Notes: generated from the sequence alone by a model not told the origin. DNA of 36,596 nucleotides from Aggregatilineales bacterium (GCA_029975765.1 JARKOK010000083.1:1-36596); one strand, 5' to 3'. Counted from the first letter of the stretch, positions 15,013 to 24,038 are shown. Numbers and translations: made by a program.

Positions 15013-16536
15013 TTATGGCTCCAGACCGGGGATAGGCAGACGGATATAACCGCCGCCGCTGCCCCGGAAATGACACTCGACTTCACACGCCAGACACTCG
15101 ATGCAGCCGCCGCGTTTGGCCTCTTCGCGGCTGATGTTCAGCACCGGTACGCCGTTTTCCAGCGACAGGATTTTCGGCACGCACGTTTCGACACAGGCTT
15201 TGGTGGCGCAGTCCCGGCACACGGCATGATCGTAGGTGATCGTGCCGTTTGTGACCGTCTCAAACGTATACGGCTCGGCGGCAGGCGGTATCGCACGCGG
15301 GGAAGTGACTTCCGGTGTGTACGTGGCGACCAGATCGGCCAGACGACCCGCGCAGAATTCGGGTGTGTCGTCGCGGCCATAGGCTTCCACCGGCGCGGAA
15401 AAACTGCCGTTCGCCCGGTGCAGAATGTCCATCGCCTGTTCTTCGCCGTTGCCGCCAATGCGAATGACCGCCGGGACATTCAACTGCGTATCCATGAAGG
15501 CTTTCACCAGCCCGCGCGCCGAGTGAAACTGTTCCTGGCTGGCAAAACCGCTGCCGCCCATGAAGTAGGCATCCACACGCGGCTGTGCCAGGATAATCCG
15601 CGCCGCGCGGTAGACCTTGCTGGCGGGCGGATTGCCGCTGGTATCCACAAAATTGGCGATTTTAAATCCCTGCGCCAGCAGCGCGTCCATGTTCATCATG
15701 CTGCCGCCGCCGCCGTTGCCGTGAAAACCGACCACCTGATCTTCCGGCTGGAACTGCGTTTCAAGCTGCAAAAAATAGAACGTGCCGCGATAGTCGTTTT
15801 TCTCGACGTTCCAGGCGATACGTTCCAGCGGCGTCGGTGGGCGGTCAATCTCTCGCGCAATTTCGATACCTAAATCGGGATGGCGGAACACGGCGTAATC
15901 ATCAATCGTAAAGCGGCAGTCAAGCGCCATCAGGCTGCCATCGTTCGTCAGCGCCAGCGGATTGATCTCCGCCGACCGCGCTTCGTAAGTCCGTGCCGCG
16001 CCGTAAAATTTCACCAGCAGGGCGCTGAAGGCCAGCAGCAGCTTACCGCTGATACCCACCCGCCGCAGCAGGTCACGCGCCTCATAATCGCGCAGGCCGG
16101 TACGCAAATCCGGCGCGAACTGTGCCACCTGATCGGGATGGGCGAGGGCGATTTCTTCAATACCGCTGCCGCCTACCCCGCTGACAATTAACATCGGGCG
16201 GCGGGCGCGGTCATCCACGATCAGCCCAACATAGAATTCGCGCTCAATTGAGATTTGTTCTTCGACCAGGACAGCATCAATGGCGAAGTTGCCGACAGTC
16301 TGACCGATCAGTGTTTCCGCTGCCGTGCGGGCTTCTTCGGGCGTATTGGCGAAAACAATCAGCTTTTTAGCGGCGCGGGATGTCACCCACGCCTGCGCTT
16401 TGACCACGACCCCGCCGCCCAGCATCACCGCCTGCTGGTAGGCTTCATCCGGTGTATGGGCCACGCCGCCGCGCGGCACGCGAATACCGGCAGCGACGAG
16501 GATGGTTTTACCCTGATGTTCGTGCAGCCGTGCCAT
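15013..16536 (-). CDS. ATP-grasp CoA-ligase beta subunit with C-terminal 2[4Fe-4S] ferredoxin-like domain
   Basis: A 507-residue protein. Residues 1 to about 400 resemble succinyl-CoA-synthetase/ATP-citrate-lyase beta subunits: an ATP-grasp start (HEHQGKTILVAAGIRVPRG), GGVVVKAQAWV, the metal/nucleotide motif SAEINPL, and a ligase-CoA flavodoxin-like domain (NGGGGSMMNMDAL, SGNPPASKVYRAARIIL). The last 70 or so residues hold eight cysteines in two clusters, CRDCATKACVETC and CIECLACEVEC, spaced like a two-cluster ferredoxin. I know of no such tail in classic AclB or SucC. Together with the downstream alpha/citrate-synthase fusion it should form an ATP-citrate-lyase-like complex. It lies 1 nt after the ADP-ribosylglycohydrolase-family gene and 2 nt before its partner. 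The redox role of the tail is unknown. Confidence 0.85.
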   Translation of the reverse strand: MARLHEHQGKTILVAAGIRVPRGGVAHTPDEAYQQAVMLGGGVVVKAQAWVTSRAAKKLIVFANTPEEARTAAETLIGQTVGNFAIDAVLVEEQISIEREFYVGLIVDDRARRPMLIVSGVGGSGIEEIALAHPDQVAQFAPDLRTGLRDYEARDLLRRVGISGKLLLAFSALLVKFYGAARTYEARSAEINPLALTNDGSLMALDCRFTIDDYAVFRHPDLGIEIAREIDRPPTPLERIAWNVEKNDYRGTFYFLQLETQFQPEDQVVGFHGNGGGGSMMNMDALLAQGFKIANFVDTSGNPPASKVYRAARIILAQPRVDAYFMGGSGFASQEQFHSARGLVKAFMDTQLNVPAVIRIGGNGEEQAMDILHRANGSFSAPVEAYGRDDTPEFCAGRLADLVATYTPEVTSPRAIPPAAEPYTFETVTNGTITYDHAVCRDCATKACVETCVPKILSLENGVPVLNISREEAKRGGCIECLACEVECHFRGSGGGYIRLPIPGLEP

Positions 16537-16537
16537 G

Positions 16538-18622
16538 TTATGCCGGACTCACTTCCAGACTCAGATAGGCGGTGTGGCCGCCATCCCCGGTCGTAAAGCC
16601 GACCTGCCCGGTCAGATATGCCGTGTCGTCATCTGTCCAGCGCAGCGCCGCCATCTGCCCCCCACCCTCTGCCAGCGCCACCAGTTCACTGCCGCAGGCC
16701 GTCACGGTCAGTCGGTAAGTTTCGCCGTGCCGCCAGTCAAACGGCGCAGACGCAATCTTTATATACTCCCGATCTTTTTTGTAGAGGGCGATACAACCAT
16801 CCGACGCGAGGCCGAAGGCATACGAGCGCAGCGCGCCCTGCACCCGCACATTGACACGGTGATGGTCTCCCAACAGCGGCACGAGTTCGGCGCTCACGCG
16901 GTAATCCAACCACCGCCCGTCGCCGGTATAGCTTTCACACCAGCCCGGCCCGCTGCCATGATACGCGCCATCTTCCAGCCGCCAGAAACCGCGCAGATGC
17001 GTCCAACCGCTGATCGCGCCGGTTTCCGGTCGTTCCTTCGCAAACGTTGTTTTATAATCTGGCGCGCCGTCCCAGTCCAGCGATGCCAGGCAGAACGAAC
17101 CGCGCTCCCAGATCGGGTCCAGCACACGCAGGACGATACCCACCTGCGACAGACAGGCATCCACCATCGGCGGTACGGTGTAAGTCAGATCATGCCAGCC
17201 GGGGGTAAGCGCCACACTCTGCGGCTGGTGGTAGGTTTTATGGTTGTCGTCATAGACGAAGATCGCCGCCAGCACCGACTCCGGCGTATCCTGCGCCGGC
17301 AGATACACCCGCGCCCGAATGGTCTGCCCCGGTGCAACCAGCGGCGTAAACTGCGCGCCGTAGGAATTGGCGCTCAGGTCAGATGGGCGGTAGTTAGTGC
17401 GCGTAAAAATCCGCAGTTCACCTTTTTTGTTCAGCTTGCGGATAGCGACTCGCAGAACGCCAGCGCCGTCCACCGTGTCGTGAGCGCGATGTGTCGGAAT
17501 TGCGCGGTCGCCTTTGACTTCAAACGTATTGAGTGAGCCGGGATAGCGGAAGTGATAGCGCGGCGCGGGTTCGCTGGTCATGCCGTTCAGCCGCCGTCCC
17601 AACTGACAGAACAGATCCACACACTGCGGGATCGTCAGAATATTGCGCGTGCCGATGATGCTGGCCGCCACCAGCACATCGTTGATCGGTTCGCGCCAGC
17701 GGGAGTCAATCGCGTCAATGCCGAGTGCCACGCCCATGATTGTGCCCACGTTGCCCACGTTGCAGTCGGTATCCCAGCCGCCCATATTGGCGATCCGTAT
17801 CGAGCGTGAAAAATCGCCTTCGCCGTACAGCAGGCCAAGCGCGATAATGCCCGCGTTCGGGATAATATGCACCACACCGCCGTAGCGATCATACCCAAAA
17901 TTGGCTTTCAGGTAAGCGTAGGCATCACGCCAGTTCTCCGGGTGGTCGTGGTGGAAATCCACCATCGCCCGTATGACACGGGCATACTCGCTGTCTGCCG
18001 GAATCTGCTGGAGGCCAATTTCGATCAACCGCTTCGGGTCAGACTCAGAGAAGGCCGCGCTGACCATCGCCGCGATAAACCGCCCACCATAAATGCCGTT
18101 GCCGTCGTGGGTAACGCTGGAGGCGCGTTCGGCCAGTTCCGCCGCACGCGCCGGATTATTGGGCGCGACCAATCCCCAGATGTCGCTGAAAATCTGCCCG
18201 CCGATCTGCTCGGCAGTGGTCGCGCCGTTCTGAGCGATGGAGCCGGAGCGCGGCGCGGGAATGCCGTTTGCCAGGTTCAGATATGCCGTATGCTCGGTCG
18301 AGATACCGTAGCCGCCCCACCAGATCGAACCATGCTGGTCGCCCAGGTAATTCAGCAGCGTATCCCCAAGCTGCTCAGCGGTCGGGTCATCGCCATAATC
18401 TTCCAGCGCGCGGATGAAAATCATCGGCACGCAGGTGTCATCGTCGGGCTTGAACACCTTACCGCCCTCGCCAAAAGCGTACCATTCCAGTTCACCCAGG
18501 TGATCGCGGATATGGTCATACGTCCAGTTTTCCAGCGGCGCGCCGAAGCGCACGCCAACGCACTTGCCCAGCCAGCCGGCATAGACGCGCTCATCATAAT
18601 CCGGGGGAATTTGCTGTGTCAT
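16538..18622 (-). CDS. Large ADP-ribosylglycohydrolase-family protein with C-terminal beta-sandwich domains
   Basis: A 694-residue protein. The N-terminal 350 residues are a DraG/ADP-ribosylglycohydrolase domain: YAGWLGKCVGVRFGAPLE, the metal ligands KPDDDT (D60-D62, T63) and GGWDTDCNVGN (D284, D286). The C-terminal 340 residues are not part of that family. They read as beta-rich: first a galactose-binding-like stretch (APGQTIRARVYLP, LTPGWHDLTYTVP), then a lectin-like segment (WRLEDGAYHGSGPGW, ETYRLTVTACGSELVAL) reminiscent of DUF1080/LamG folds. No signal peptide is visible. It follows the sugar permeases by 51 nt and precedes the ligase subunit by 1 nt. The family hydrolyses N- or O-glycosidic bonds to ribose; in this context I infer a glycosidase for the imported compound. 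Confidence 0.85.
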   Translation of the reverse strand: MTQQIPPDYDERVYAGWLGKCVGVRFGAPLENWTYDHIRDHLGELEWYAFGEGGKVFKPDDDTCVPMIFIRALEDYGDDPTAEQLGDTLLNYLGDQHGSIWWGGYGISTEHTAYLNLANGIPAPRSGSIAQNGATTAEQIGGQIFSDIWGLVAPNNPARAAELAERASSVTHDGNGIYGGRFIAAMVSAAFSESDPKRLIEIGLQQIPADSEYARVIRAMVDFHHDHPENWRDAYAYLKANFGYDRYGGVVHIIPNAGIIALGLLYGEGDFSRSIRIANMGGWDTDCNVGNVGTIMGVALGIDAIDSRWREPINDVLVAASIIGTRNILTIPQCVDLFCQLGRRLNGMTSEPAPRYHFRYPGSLNTFEVKGDRAIPTHRAHDTVDGAGVLRVAIRKLNKKGELRIFTRTNYRPSDLSANSYGAQFTPLVAPGQTIRARVYLPAQDTPESVLAAIFVYDDNHKTYHQPQSVALTPGWHDLTYTVPPMVDACLSQVGIVLRVLDPIWERGSFCLASLDWDGAPDYKTTFAKERPETGAISGWTHLRGFWRLEDGAYHGSGPGWCESYTGDGRWLDYRVSAELVPLLGDHHRVNVRVQGALRSYAFGLASDGCIALYKKDREYIKIASAPFDWRHGETYRLTVTACGSELVALAEGGGQMAALRWTDDDTAYLTGQVGFTTGDGGHTAYLSLEVSPA

Positions 18623-18673
18623 GAGTTCGTTGTTCCTTCAATACAAAGCATACATACGACTGCTTACCGGCGG

Positions 18674-19579
18674 CTATCCCTTCAACCCTAACGAGGCGAT
18701 GCCGCCGATTAAATGGCGCTGCGCGAAGAAGTACAGCACCAGCACCGGAAGAATTGAAACCAGCGTGGCCGCCATGAACATATTCCATTCCACACTGTAA
18801 CGTCCCCGGAAAAACGCCAGCCCGACCGAAATCGGATAGGTTGCAAAATCATTCAGGTAAATGAGCGGCTGAAGAAAATCATTCCACACCCACAGGAACG
18901 TGAAGACGATCATCACCGTCAGCACCGGCCTGCACAGCGGCAGGATGATGCGGTACAGGACTGTCCACGTCCCCGCGCCGTCAATCCGCGCGGCTTCGTC
19001 CAGATCACGCGGGATCGTGCGAATGTACTGCACCATCAGAAACGTGAAAAAGGCGTTGCCAAAAAAGGAAGGTAAAATGAGCGGGACATAGGTGCCCGTC
19101 AGACGCAGTTGGCTGTAAATCGAATACAGCGGAATCAGCTTAATCTGACTCGGTATCATCATCGTGCTGAGCATCAGAATGAACAGTACGCGCTTAAACG
19201 GGAAATTCAACCGGGCGAACCCAAAAGCGATAATCGGCACGGACACCAGTTCGCCAATCGTACAGCCGATCACCAGGATGAAACTGTTCAGCATGAAGCG
19301 GCCCAGCGGATACTTGGCAAACGCTTCCGCGTAATTCCCCCACAGCGGTTGTTCGGGAATCCAGGTCGGCGGCCAGGCCAGAATTTCCGTCCGGGATTTA
19401 AGCGATGTGGAAATCATCCACAGCAGCGGCATCATAAAGACGATGGCAATCGCCGTCATGACAACATAAGCAGTGATGTAACCGCCGTATTTCCGCACGC
19501 GGAAGCGCGCGGTATCCGCTGCCCGCTGCTGCGCCAGCCGTCCCGCCGGAGCTGCCGTTAACACATTATTCCGACTCAT
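18674..19579 (-). CDS. Sugar ABC transporter permease, MalG type
   Basis: A 301-residue permease with six hydrophobic segments (first at about residues 34-55, YITAYVVMTAIAIVFMMPLLW) and the ATPase-contact EAA loop DLDEAARIDGAGTWTVLYRI. WMISTSLKS and LIGGIASLGLKG are typical of carbohydrate-uptake-type-1 permeases. The ATG overlaps the MalF-type gene by 14 nt. No ATPase gene is nearby; such importers often share an MsmX-like ATPase encoded elsewhere. Confidence 0.92.
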   Translation of the reverse strand: MSRNNVLTAAPAGRLAQQRAADTARFRVRKYGGYITAYVVMTAIAIVFMMPLLWMISTSLKSRTEILAWPPTWIPEQPLWGNYAEAFAKYPLGRFMLNSFILVIGCTIGELVSVPIIAFGFARLNFPFKRVLFILMLSTMMIPSQIKLIPLYSIYSQLRLTGTYVPLILPSFFGNAFFTFLMVQYIRTIPRDLDEAARIDGAGTWTVLYRIILPLCRPVLTVMIVFTFLWVWNDFLQPLIYLNDFATYPISVGLAFFRGRYSVEWNMFMAATLVSILPVLVLYFFAQRHLIGGIASLGLKG

Positions 19580-20477
19580 AATAGACCCACCGTTTCGAGG
19601 TGTAATTGACGAAAATCGTCGTTAACAGGATGATGATCGTCAGCACAACCGCCAGCGCCGAGGCATAGCCCAGATTAAAGTTACGGAAGGCTTCTTCATA
19701 AAAGTACAGCAGATAAAAATAAGTGGCCTTTAGCGGCCCGCCATTCGTGATGACATACGCTTCGGTAAACACCTTGAACGAATCGATCATTTCGATAATA
19801 AGCTGGAAGAACAGCGTGGGTGTCAATAATGGGAGCGTGATCTTCCAGAAGCGCGACCAGGGGCCAGCGCCGTCAATCTCTGCCGCTTCATACAGATGCG
19901 CCGGGATATTCTGCAATCCGGCCAGATAAATGATCGCGCTGCCACCGACCTTCCACACACTCATCAACGCGACGGAAGGCAGCGCCCAGTTCGGGTCCCA
20001 GAACCAGTTTGGCCCTTTGATACCCATGTAATACAGCAGCGTATTGACAACGCCGGTATCGGGCTGCATCAGCCACATCCACATCAGCGAAACCGCCACA
20101 CCTGAGATCACCGCCGGGATGTAAAACACGGTGCGAAAGAAATTCATGCCCGGCACTTTGAGGTTGAGCAGCAGCGCCAGCGCCAGCCCCAAGACCAGTT
20201 TGAGCGGCAGCGACAGAGCCACAAAACCGAGCGTCACTTTCAACGCCTGCCAGAACAGCGGGTCGTTGGTGAACATCCGCACGTAGTTATTGAAGCCAAT
20301 CCATCTTGGCGGCTCCATACCTGTCCACTGCGTCATGCTGACATACAGCGAAACACTGATCGGAATCACGGTAAACGCGATAAAACCAATTATCCAGGGA
20401 AGCAGGCTGATATAACCCTCGACAGCCTCGCGCCGTGTATTGGGATTCGCGGAACGCCAGCGTGCGATAATTGCCAT
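19566..20477 (-). CDS. Sugar ABC transporter permease, MalF type
   Basis: A 303-residue integral membrane protein starting MAIIARWRSANPNTRREA, with six transmembrane stretches beginning YISLLPWIIGFIAFTVIPI and the EAA loop LYEAAEIDGAGPWSRFWKI. It pairs with the MalG-type protein to form the channel of a family-1 carbohydrate importer. It is separated from the binding-protein gene by 109 nt containing a 27-bp palindrome, an arrangement often used to make more binding protein than permease from one mRNA. Confidence 0.92.
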   Translation of the reverse strand: MAIIARWRSANPNTRREAVEGYISLLPWIIGFIAFTVIPISVSLYVSMTQWTGMEPPRWIGFNNYVRMFTNDPLFWQALKVTLGFVALSLPLKLVLGLALALLLNLKVPGMNFFRTVFYIPAVISGVAVSLMWMWLMQPDTGVVNTLLYYMGIKGPNWFWDPNWALPSVALMSVWKVGGSAIIYLAGLQNIPAHLYEAAEIDGAGPWSRFWKITLPLLTPTLFFQLIIEMIDSFKVFTEAYVITNGGPLKATYFYLLYFYEEAFRNFNLGYASALAVVLTIIILLTTIFVNYTSKRWVYYESE

Positions 20478-20520
20478 AGGTAACTCTTCTGGCTTTTATT
20501 TATGGAAGATTGGGTCATCC

Positions 20521-20547
20521 GTAGGGACACGGCAGCCGTGTCCCTAC
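20521..20547. repeat. 27-bp perfect palindrome between binding-protein and permease genes
   Basis: GTAGGGACACGGC-A-GCCGTGTCCCTAC: 13-bp perfect arms around one base. As RNA it would form a strong stem-loop in the operon transcript 3' of the binding-protein gene, where it could block 3'-5' decay and raise expression of the upstream gene. The GTAGGG...CCCTAC form looks like a dispersed intergenic repeat rather than a unique terminator; there is no T-run. Confidence 0.7.
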
Positions 20548-20586
20548 AGCCATACATGGAGAAAACGCCAGACTATCTGTAAGGAT

Positions 20587-21867
20587 TTACCCGCCCAGTC
20601 GGCCAACACACTCATCCAGCGCGGCCTGCGCTGCCGGCACCAGACCGTCCAGCATGGACTGGACGGCATCCCGTTCCACCTGCCCCAGCATCACCAGATC
20701 CCACGCGTCCGACACGGAGCGCAGCACGGTGCCTTTGCACGGGTGCTTGTTGTCCCACGCGGCCACCTGTTCCAGTTGCAGTACGTCCAGGAAGGCCTGG
20801 CCGTAATCGGTGTCAGCCGCTTCCCAGTTTTCCAGTACGGCTGGAATCGAGGGGATCAGGTTGCCATTCTCCATCAGGAACTGCTGCCCTTCCGGGCCGG
20901 CCCAGTAGCTCAGCCATTCGTAGGCTTCAGCCGGGTGCTGCGTGCCCTTCCAGACGGACACGGTGAGCGACCAGGCATTTACGTGGCGGGTGTTACCTTC
21001 AACCTGCGGTTCAGGCACAATGCCAAAATTCTTGTCCACCGCGATAGCATTCTGCATGTGTCCCTGATTCAGGGTTGCCATCGCCAGCCGGTCGGCCAGG
21101 AACAGATCAACCGGGCCGGTGCCTTCCGTGCCAAGAACTTCCAGATCAGCTGGAGTGGGCGTGCCATTGGTCGCCACCAGGTCCCACAGCCATTGGTACG
21201 CCGCTACCGATGCCGGACTGTTGAGATAACCTTCAACCGTCGTACTGTCGTCACTGTACAGCCGCGCCCCCATGTTGTACCAGATCGCCCGGTATGGCCC
21301 GCGCGGACGGTCACCGCCCCAGACACGCGCATCCGGGTTCGCCAGAGCGGCGACGGTTTGAATGTAATCTTCTGGTGTCCAGTCGGCTTCCGGGTAGGCT
21401 ACGCCGGCGGCATCAAACATATCCTTGTTGTACATAACGAAGTTCGCGCCGACACCCAGCGGCAGGCCGATAATGGTATCGTTAAAGACGACGCGCGTAT
21501 TCCAGAAACCGGGCAGGTACATTTCCGGGTCAATGTCAGGATCGGCTTCGATGTACCCGGTAAGATCAAGCGCCTGCGGATACCAGTTGGTGTTCCAGAA
21601 TAAGGCCACATCCGGCGCGCCCTGGCCGGCGCCGAGTGTCGTCTGCATCCGCTCGTCATAACCGTCCGACGGCAGCAGCGTCATATTGACCCGAATGTTG
21701 GGATGCTCGGCGTTGAACTTGTCTACCAGTGCGCGCTGCACAGCCTCATCGAATTCTTCCGAGGCCACCGTCCACCACTCAATAGTGACCGGCTCCTGCG
21801 CCATCAGGCTTAACGACGGCACCAGGACCAAAAGGACAAAGACTGCGGTTCGAAAAAGCAATTTCAT
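20587..21867 (-). CDS. Extracellular sugar-binding protein (SBP family 1)
   Basis: A 426-residue family-1 solute-binding protein with a signal peptide (MKLLFRTAVFVLLVLVPSLSLMA). Matching features are VTIEWWTVASEEFDEAVQRALVDKFNAEHPNI, GQGAPDVALFWNTNW, and a C-terminal GPEGQQFLMENGNLIPSIPAV. The tracked start is five codons upstream; two adjacent ATGs follow the strong AAGGAG, and the second (21867) has the better spacing. It sits 29 nt after the small ADP-ribosylglycohydrolase-family gene and supplies the ligand specificity of the importer. The ligand is presumably a mono- or oligosaccharide or a glycoside. Confidence 0.92.
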   Translation of the reverse strand: MKLLFRTAVFVLLVLVPSLSLMAQEPVTIEWWTVASEEFDEAVQRALVDKFNAEHPNIRVNMTLLPSDGYDERMQTTLGAGQGAPDVALFWNTNWYPQALDLTGYIEADPDIDPEMYLPGFWNTRVVFNDTIIGLPLGVGANFVMYNKDMFDAAGVAYPEADWTPEDYIQTVAALANPDARVWGGDRPRGPYRAIWYNMGARLYSDDSTTVEGYLNSPASVAAYQWLWDLVATNGTPTPADLEVLGTEGTGPVDLFLADRLAMATLNQGHMQNAIAVDKNFGIVPEPQVEGNTRHVNAWSLTVSVWKGTQHPAEAYEWLSYWAGPEGQQFLMENGNLIPSIPAVLENWEAADTDYGQAFLDVLQLEQVAAWDNKHPCKGTVLRSVSDAWDLVMLGQVERDAVQSMLDGLVPAAQAALDECVGRLGG

Positions 21868-21896
21868 CATACACTCCTTCAATGACTGAAACCTAT

Positions 21897-22907
21897 TTAC
21901 CCGATCACGTGCCGGCTGTTCACCCAGTCACGCTCGTAAGCGACTTCGACTAACTGCTGAGCCACCTCCACAATGTCACGCTGAGCGGCAAACTTCAGAC
22001 ATACCCCCGCCGGGCGGCGCACTTTGTCCGCCCAATCCTGGGGAATGACGTCACGCCCATGCATCGCGCCTGACAGCGCCCCTACCAGAGCGGCAATCGT
22101 GTCCGCATCGCGGCCAAAATTACATGCCCACAGCATCCCTTTACGAAAGTCACCACCTGTCAGCAGGAAGATTCCGTAAGCCTGCGGCAGCGCCTCGGCC
22201 ACCATCGAGTGAACAGGATTCCACAGGTCAATGTGCAGATATTCCCATGCCTCCTCGATGGTCGGATGCTGGTCACAGATGGCGAGCGCACGTTTTAAGG
22301 AACGCCCCAACCAGCTATCCGCCGGAACCTGCTCAACACCCGTCGTTATAATTTCTCGCGGCGTGGCATGATCGAGCGCAACGGCAATACTGGCGGCGAC
22401 AGCCTGCGCGCCCCAGACACCATCACGCGCGTGACTGATCTGCGCTTCGATCCCGCTGATTTCGGCAGCGCGCGCCGGATTGCCCGCGCAGAGGATACCG
22501 ACCGGCGCAATGCGCATAGCCGCGCCGTCATCATCATTCTGGGGATTGTCTATCCCGGTCTGCGGGGGTTCCATCCCCCGTGCCAGATTGGCGACCGAAC
22601 CGTACAGCGGTTTGCCGCCCCGATCTCCCATGCCACCCTGCCCCAGAATGTATTTGCGCCACGATTCCGCGACCCGGCTTAACGTGAGTTCCCCGCGCCA
22701 GTCAATCAACGTCTGCGCCGTGAGGATGGCGAACTCCGTATCGTCCGTGCTTCTCGCGCCTTCATACATCCGGGTGATAATGCCGTACCGCTGGCGGTGA
22801 GCATCACTGCGCCCCAGGTCGCCCATCGCGTCGCCGACTGCCAGACCCAGCAGACAGCCGGTTGCGCGGTCGAGGAAATCCTCCGAAGGTTTTGAAGAAC
22901 CTGCCAT
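21897..22907 (-). CDS. ADP-ribosylglycohydrolase-family protein (single domain)
   Basis: A 336-residue DraG-fold protein of normal family length. Metal-site motifs are present: GCLLGLAVGDAMGD, STDDTEFA (D55, D56, T57) and GRDADTIAALVGALSGAMHG (D267, D269). The tracked TTG start at 22940 directly abuts the operator palindrome and has no ribosome-binding site; the ATG at 22907 with ACAGGAT upstream is chosen. First gene of the LacI-controlled operon. Family members remove ADP-ribose from proteins or cleave ribosyl N-/O-glycosides; having two copies around a sugar importer favours a catabolic glycosidase role, which is inference. Confidence 0.87.
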   Translation of the reverse strand: MAGSSKPSEDFLDRATGCLLGLAVGDAMGDLGRSDAHRQRYGIITRMYEGARSTDDTEFAILTAQTLIDWRGELTLSRVAESWRKYILGQGGMGDRGGKPLYGSVANLARGMEPPQTGIDNPQNDDDGAAMRIAPVGILCAGNPARAAEISGIEAQISHARDGVWGAQAVAASIAVALDHATPREIITTGVEQVPADSWLGRSLKRALAICDQHPTIEEAWEYLHIDLWNPVHSMVAEALPQAYGIFLLTGGDFRKGMLWACNFGRDADTIAALVGALSGAMHGRDVIPQDWADKVRRPAGVCLKFAAQRDIVEVAQQLVEVAYERDWVNSRHVIG

Positions 22908-22940
22908 GACAAAATCCTGTTTGCGGAATGCTTCACCCAA

Positions 22941-22958
22941 AATGAGAACGTTCTCATT
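22941..22958. promoter_or_regulatory. Perfect 18-bp LacI-type operator
   Basis: AATGAGAACGTTCTCATT is an exact palindrome with the central CG step typical of LacI-family operators. It lies immediately downstream of the -10 box of the operon promoter, where a bound repressor would block initiation. The adjacent LacI-family gene is the obvious source of the repressor. Confidence 0.85.
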
Positions 22959-22961
22959 TCG

Positions 22962-22989
22962 AGAATATCACGTTTTTTGATTTATGCAA
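22962..22989 (-). promoter_or_regulatory. Promoter of the long catabolic operon
   Basis: On the minus strand TTGCAT (22989-22984) and TATTCT (22967-22962) with a 16-nt spacer. The transcription start would fall in the operator palindrome at 22941-22958. Position after the LacI gene indicates that the operon has its own regulated promoter. Box matches are moderate (about 4 of 6 each). Confidence 0.5.
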
Positions 22990-23008
22990 GTCCCTTTGTC
23001 AAAAGTGC

Positions 23009-24025
23009 CTAACGAGGTGAATTGTAGATTGCCGTAGAGCCACGTGTGACAAGCTGGCAGGCAAGCTGGAGATGGCGCGGCGGGTGCGTTTCGGTGTCGG
23101 TCATCCGGGTGATGAGCAGTTCTGCCGCCTGCCGGCCAATGTCATACTTGGGCTTGACGACGGTCGTCAGGGCTGGCGACGTGATGGATGCCGCGTAAAT
23201 ATCGTCCATCCCCATGATGGATACGTCCTCCGGCACGCGGCAGCCCATCGCCTGCGCTGCCCGCAGCGCCCCAATCGCCAGAATATCGTTGGCCGCAAAG
23301 ACCGCGCTGGGTGGTCGGTCGCTGTGTAACAGGCGCAGCATAGCGTCATAGCCGGCCTGCTCGCTGAACTCCGTTTCGATGATGAGGTTATTATCTAGCG
23401 GCAGCTTATGCTGAGCATGAAAGGTGATATAACCATCGTAGCGCAGTCGTTCAGTATTGGTGCGCGAACGCCCCGCGCAGAGGCCAATGCGGCGGTGGCC
23501 GAGTTCGTACAGATAGGCCAGACTGTCAGCGACAGCATCGCGGGTGGCGCTGCCAACCGAGTCAAAATCCGGGTAGTACGTGCCGGAGCCGAGGATAACA
23601 ACCGGTATATGCAGGTTCTTGAGCGTATCATTGGATACCGTCGCCGGGTTGATAATCAGGCCGTCAAAACGGTTGCGCCGCACCAGCCGCAGATAATACT
23701 GTTCCCGGTCCGCTTTCCAGTCAGTATTCACCGTCACGACGGCATACCCCAACTGCTCCAGCCCATCCTGTACACCACGCGCCACTTCCGGCCAGAAAGG
23801 GTTGGTGATGTCAGGGATCGAGAGCGCCACCAGCTTGGTTTGATCGGTGCGCAGGCTGCTGGCGACAGCGTTGCGTTCGTAGCCCAACTGGGCGGCAGCC
23901 TGGAGCACTCGCTCGCGGGTAGCTGGCCGTACCAGCGTCTGATCGCCATTCACGACCCGCGCGGCAGTGGCTTTTGACACGCCCGCCAGTCGTGCAACAT
24001 CAATAATCGTAGGTCTGCGTGTCAT
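23009..24025 (-). CDS. LacI-family transcriptional repressor
   Basis: A 338-residue regulator. The N-terminus MTRRPTIIDVARLAGVSKATAARVVNG is the LacI helix-turn-helix and hinge lead-in; the remainder is a periplasmic-binding-protein-like sensor (LVALSIPDITNPFWPEVARGV, GHRRIGLCAGRS, PPSAVFAANDILAIGALRAA, VSIMGMDDI). The tracked start ten codons upstream is replaced by the ATG at 24025, preceded by AAAGGA. It is divergent from the TIM-barrel/SUMF1 gene and upstream of, but separated by its own 101-nt gap from, the catabolic operon. Operator-like palindromes on both sides support local control with an imported sugar or its product as inducer. Confidence 0.93.
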   Translation of the reverse strand: MTRRPTIIDVARLAGVSKATAARVVNGDQTLVRPATRERVLQAAAQLGYERNAVASSLRTDQTKLVALSIPDITNPFWPEVARGVQDGLEQLGYAVVTVNTDWKADREQYYLRLVRRNRFDGLIINPATVSNDTLKNLHIPVVILGSGTYYPDFDSVGSATRDAVADSLAYLYELGHRRIGLCAGRSRTNTERLRYDGYITFHAQHKLPLDNNLIIETEFSEQAGYDAMLRLLHSDRPPSAVFAANDILAIGALRAAQAMGCRVPEDVSIMGMDDIYAASITSPALTTVVKPKYDIGRQAAELLITRMTDTETHPPRHLQLACQLVTRGSTAIYNSPR

Positions 24026-24038
24026 GCTTGTTTCATCC

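Noticed and set aside
22908-22940. TTG start at 22940 for the small ADP-ribosylglycohydrolase-family gene
   Set aside because: Its upstream region is the operator palindrome with no ribosome-binding site; the ATG at 22907 has one and starts nearer the domain.
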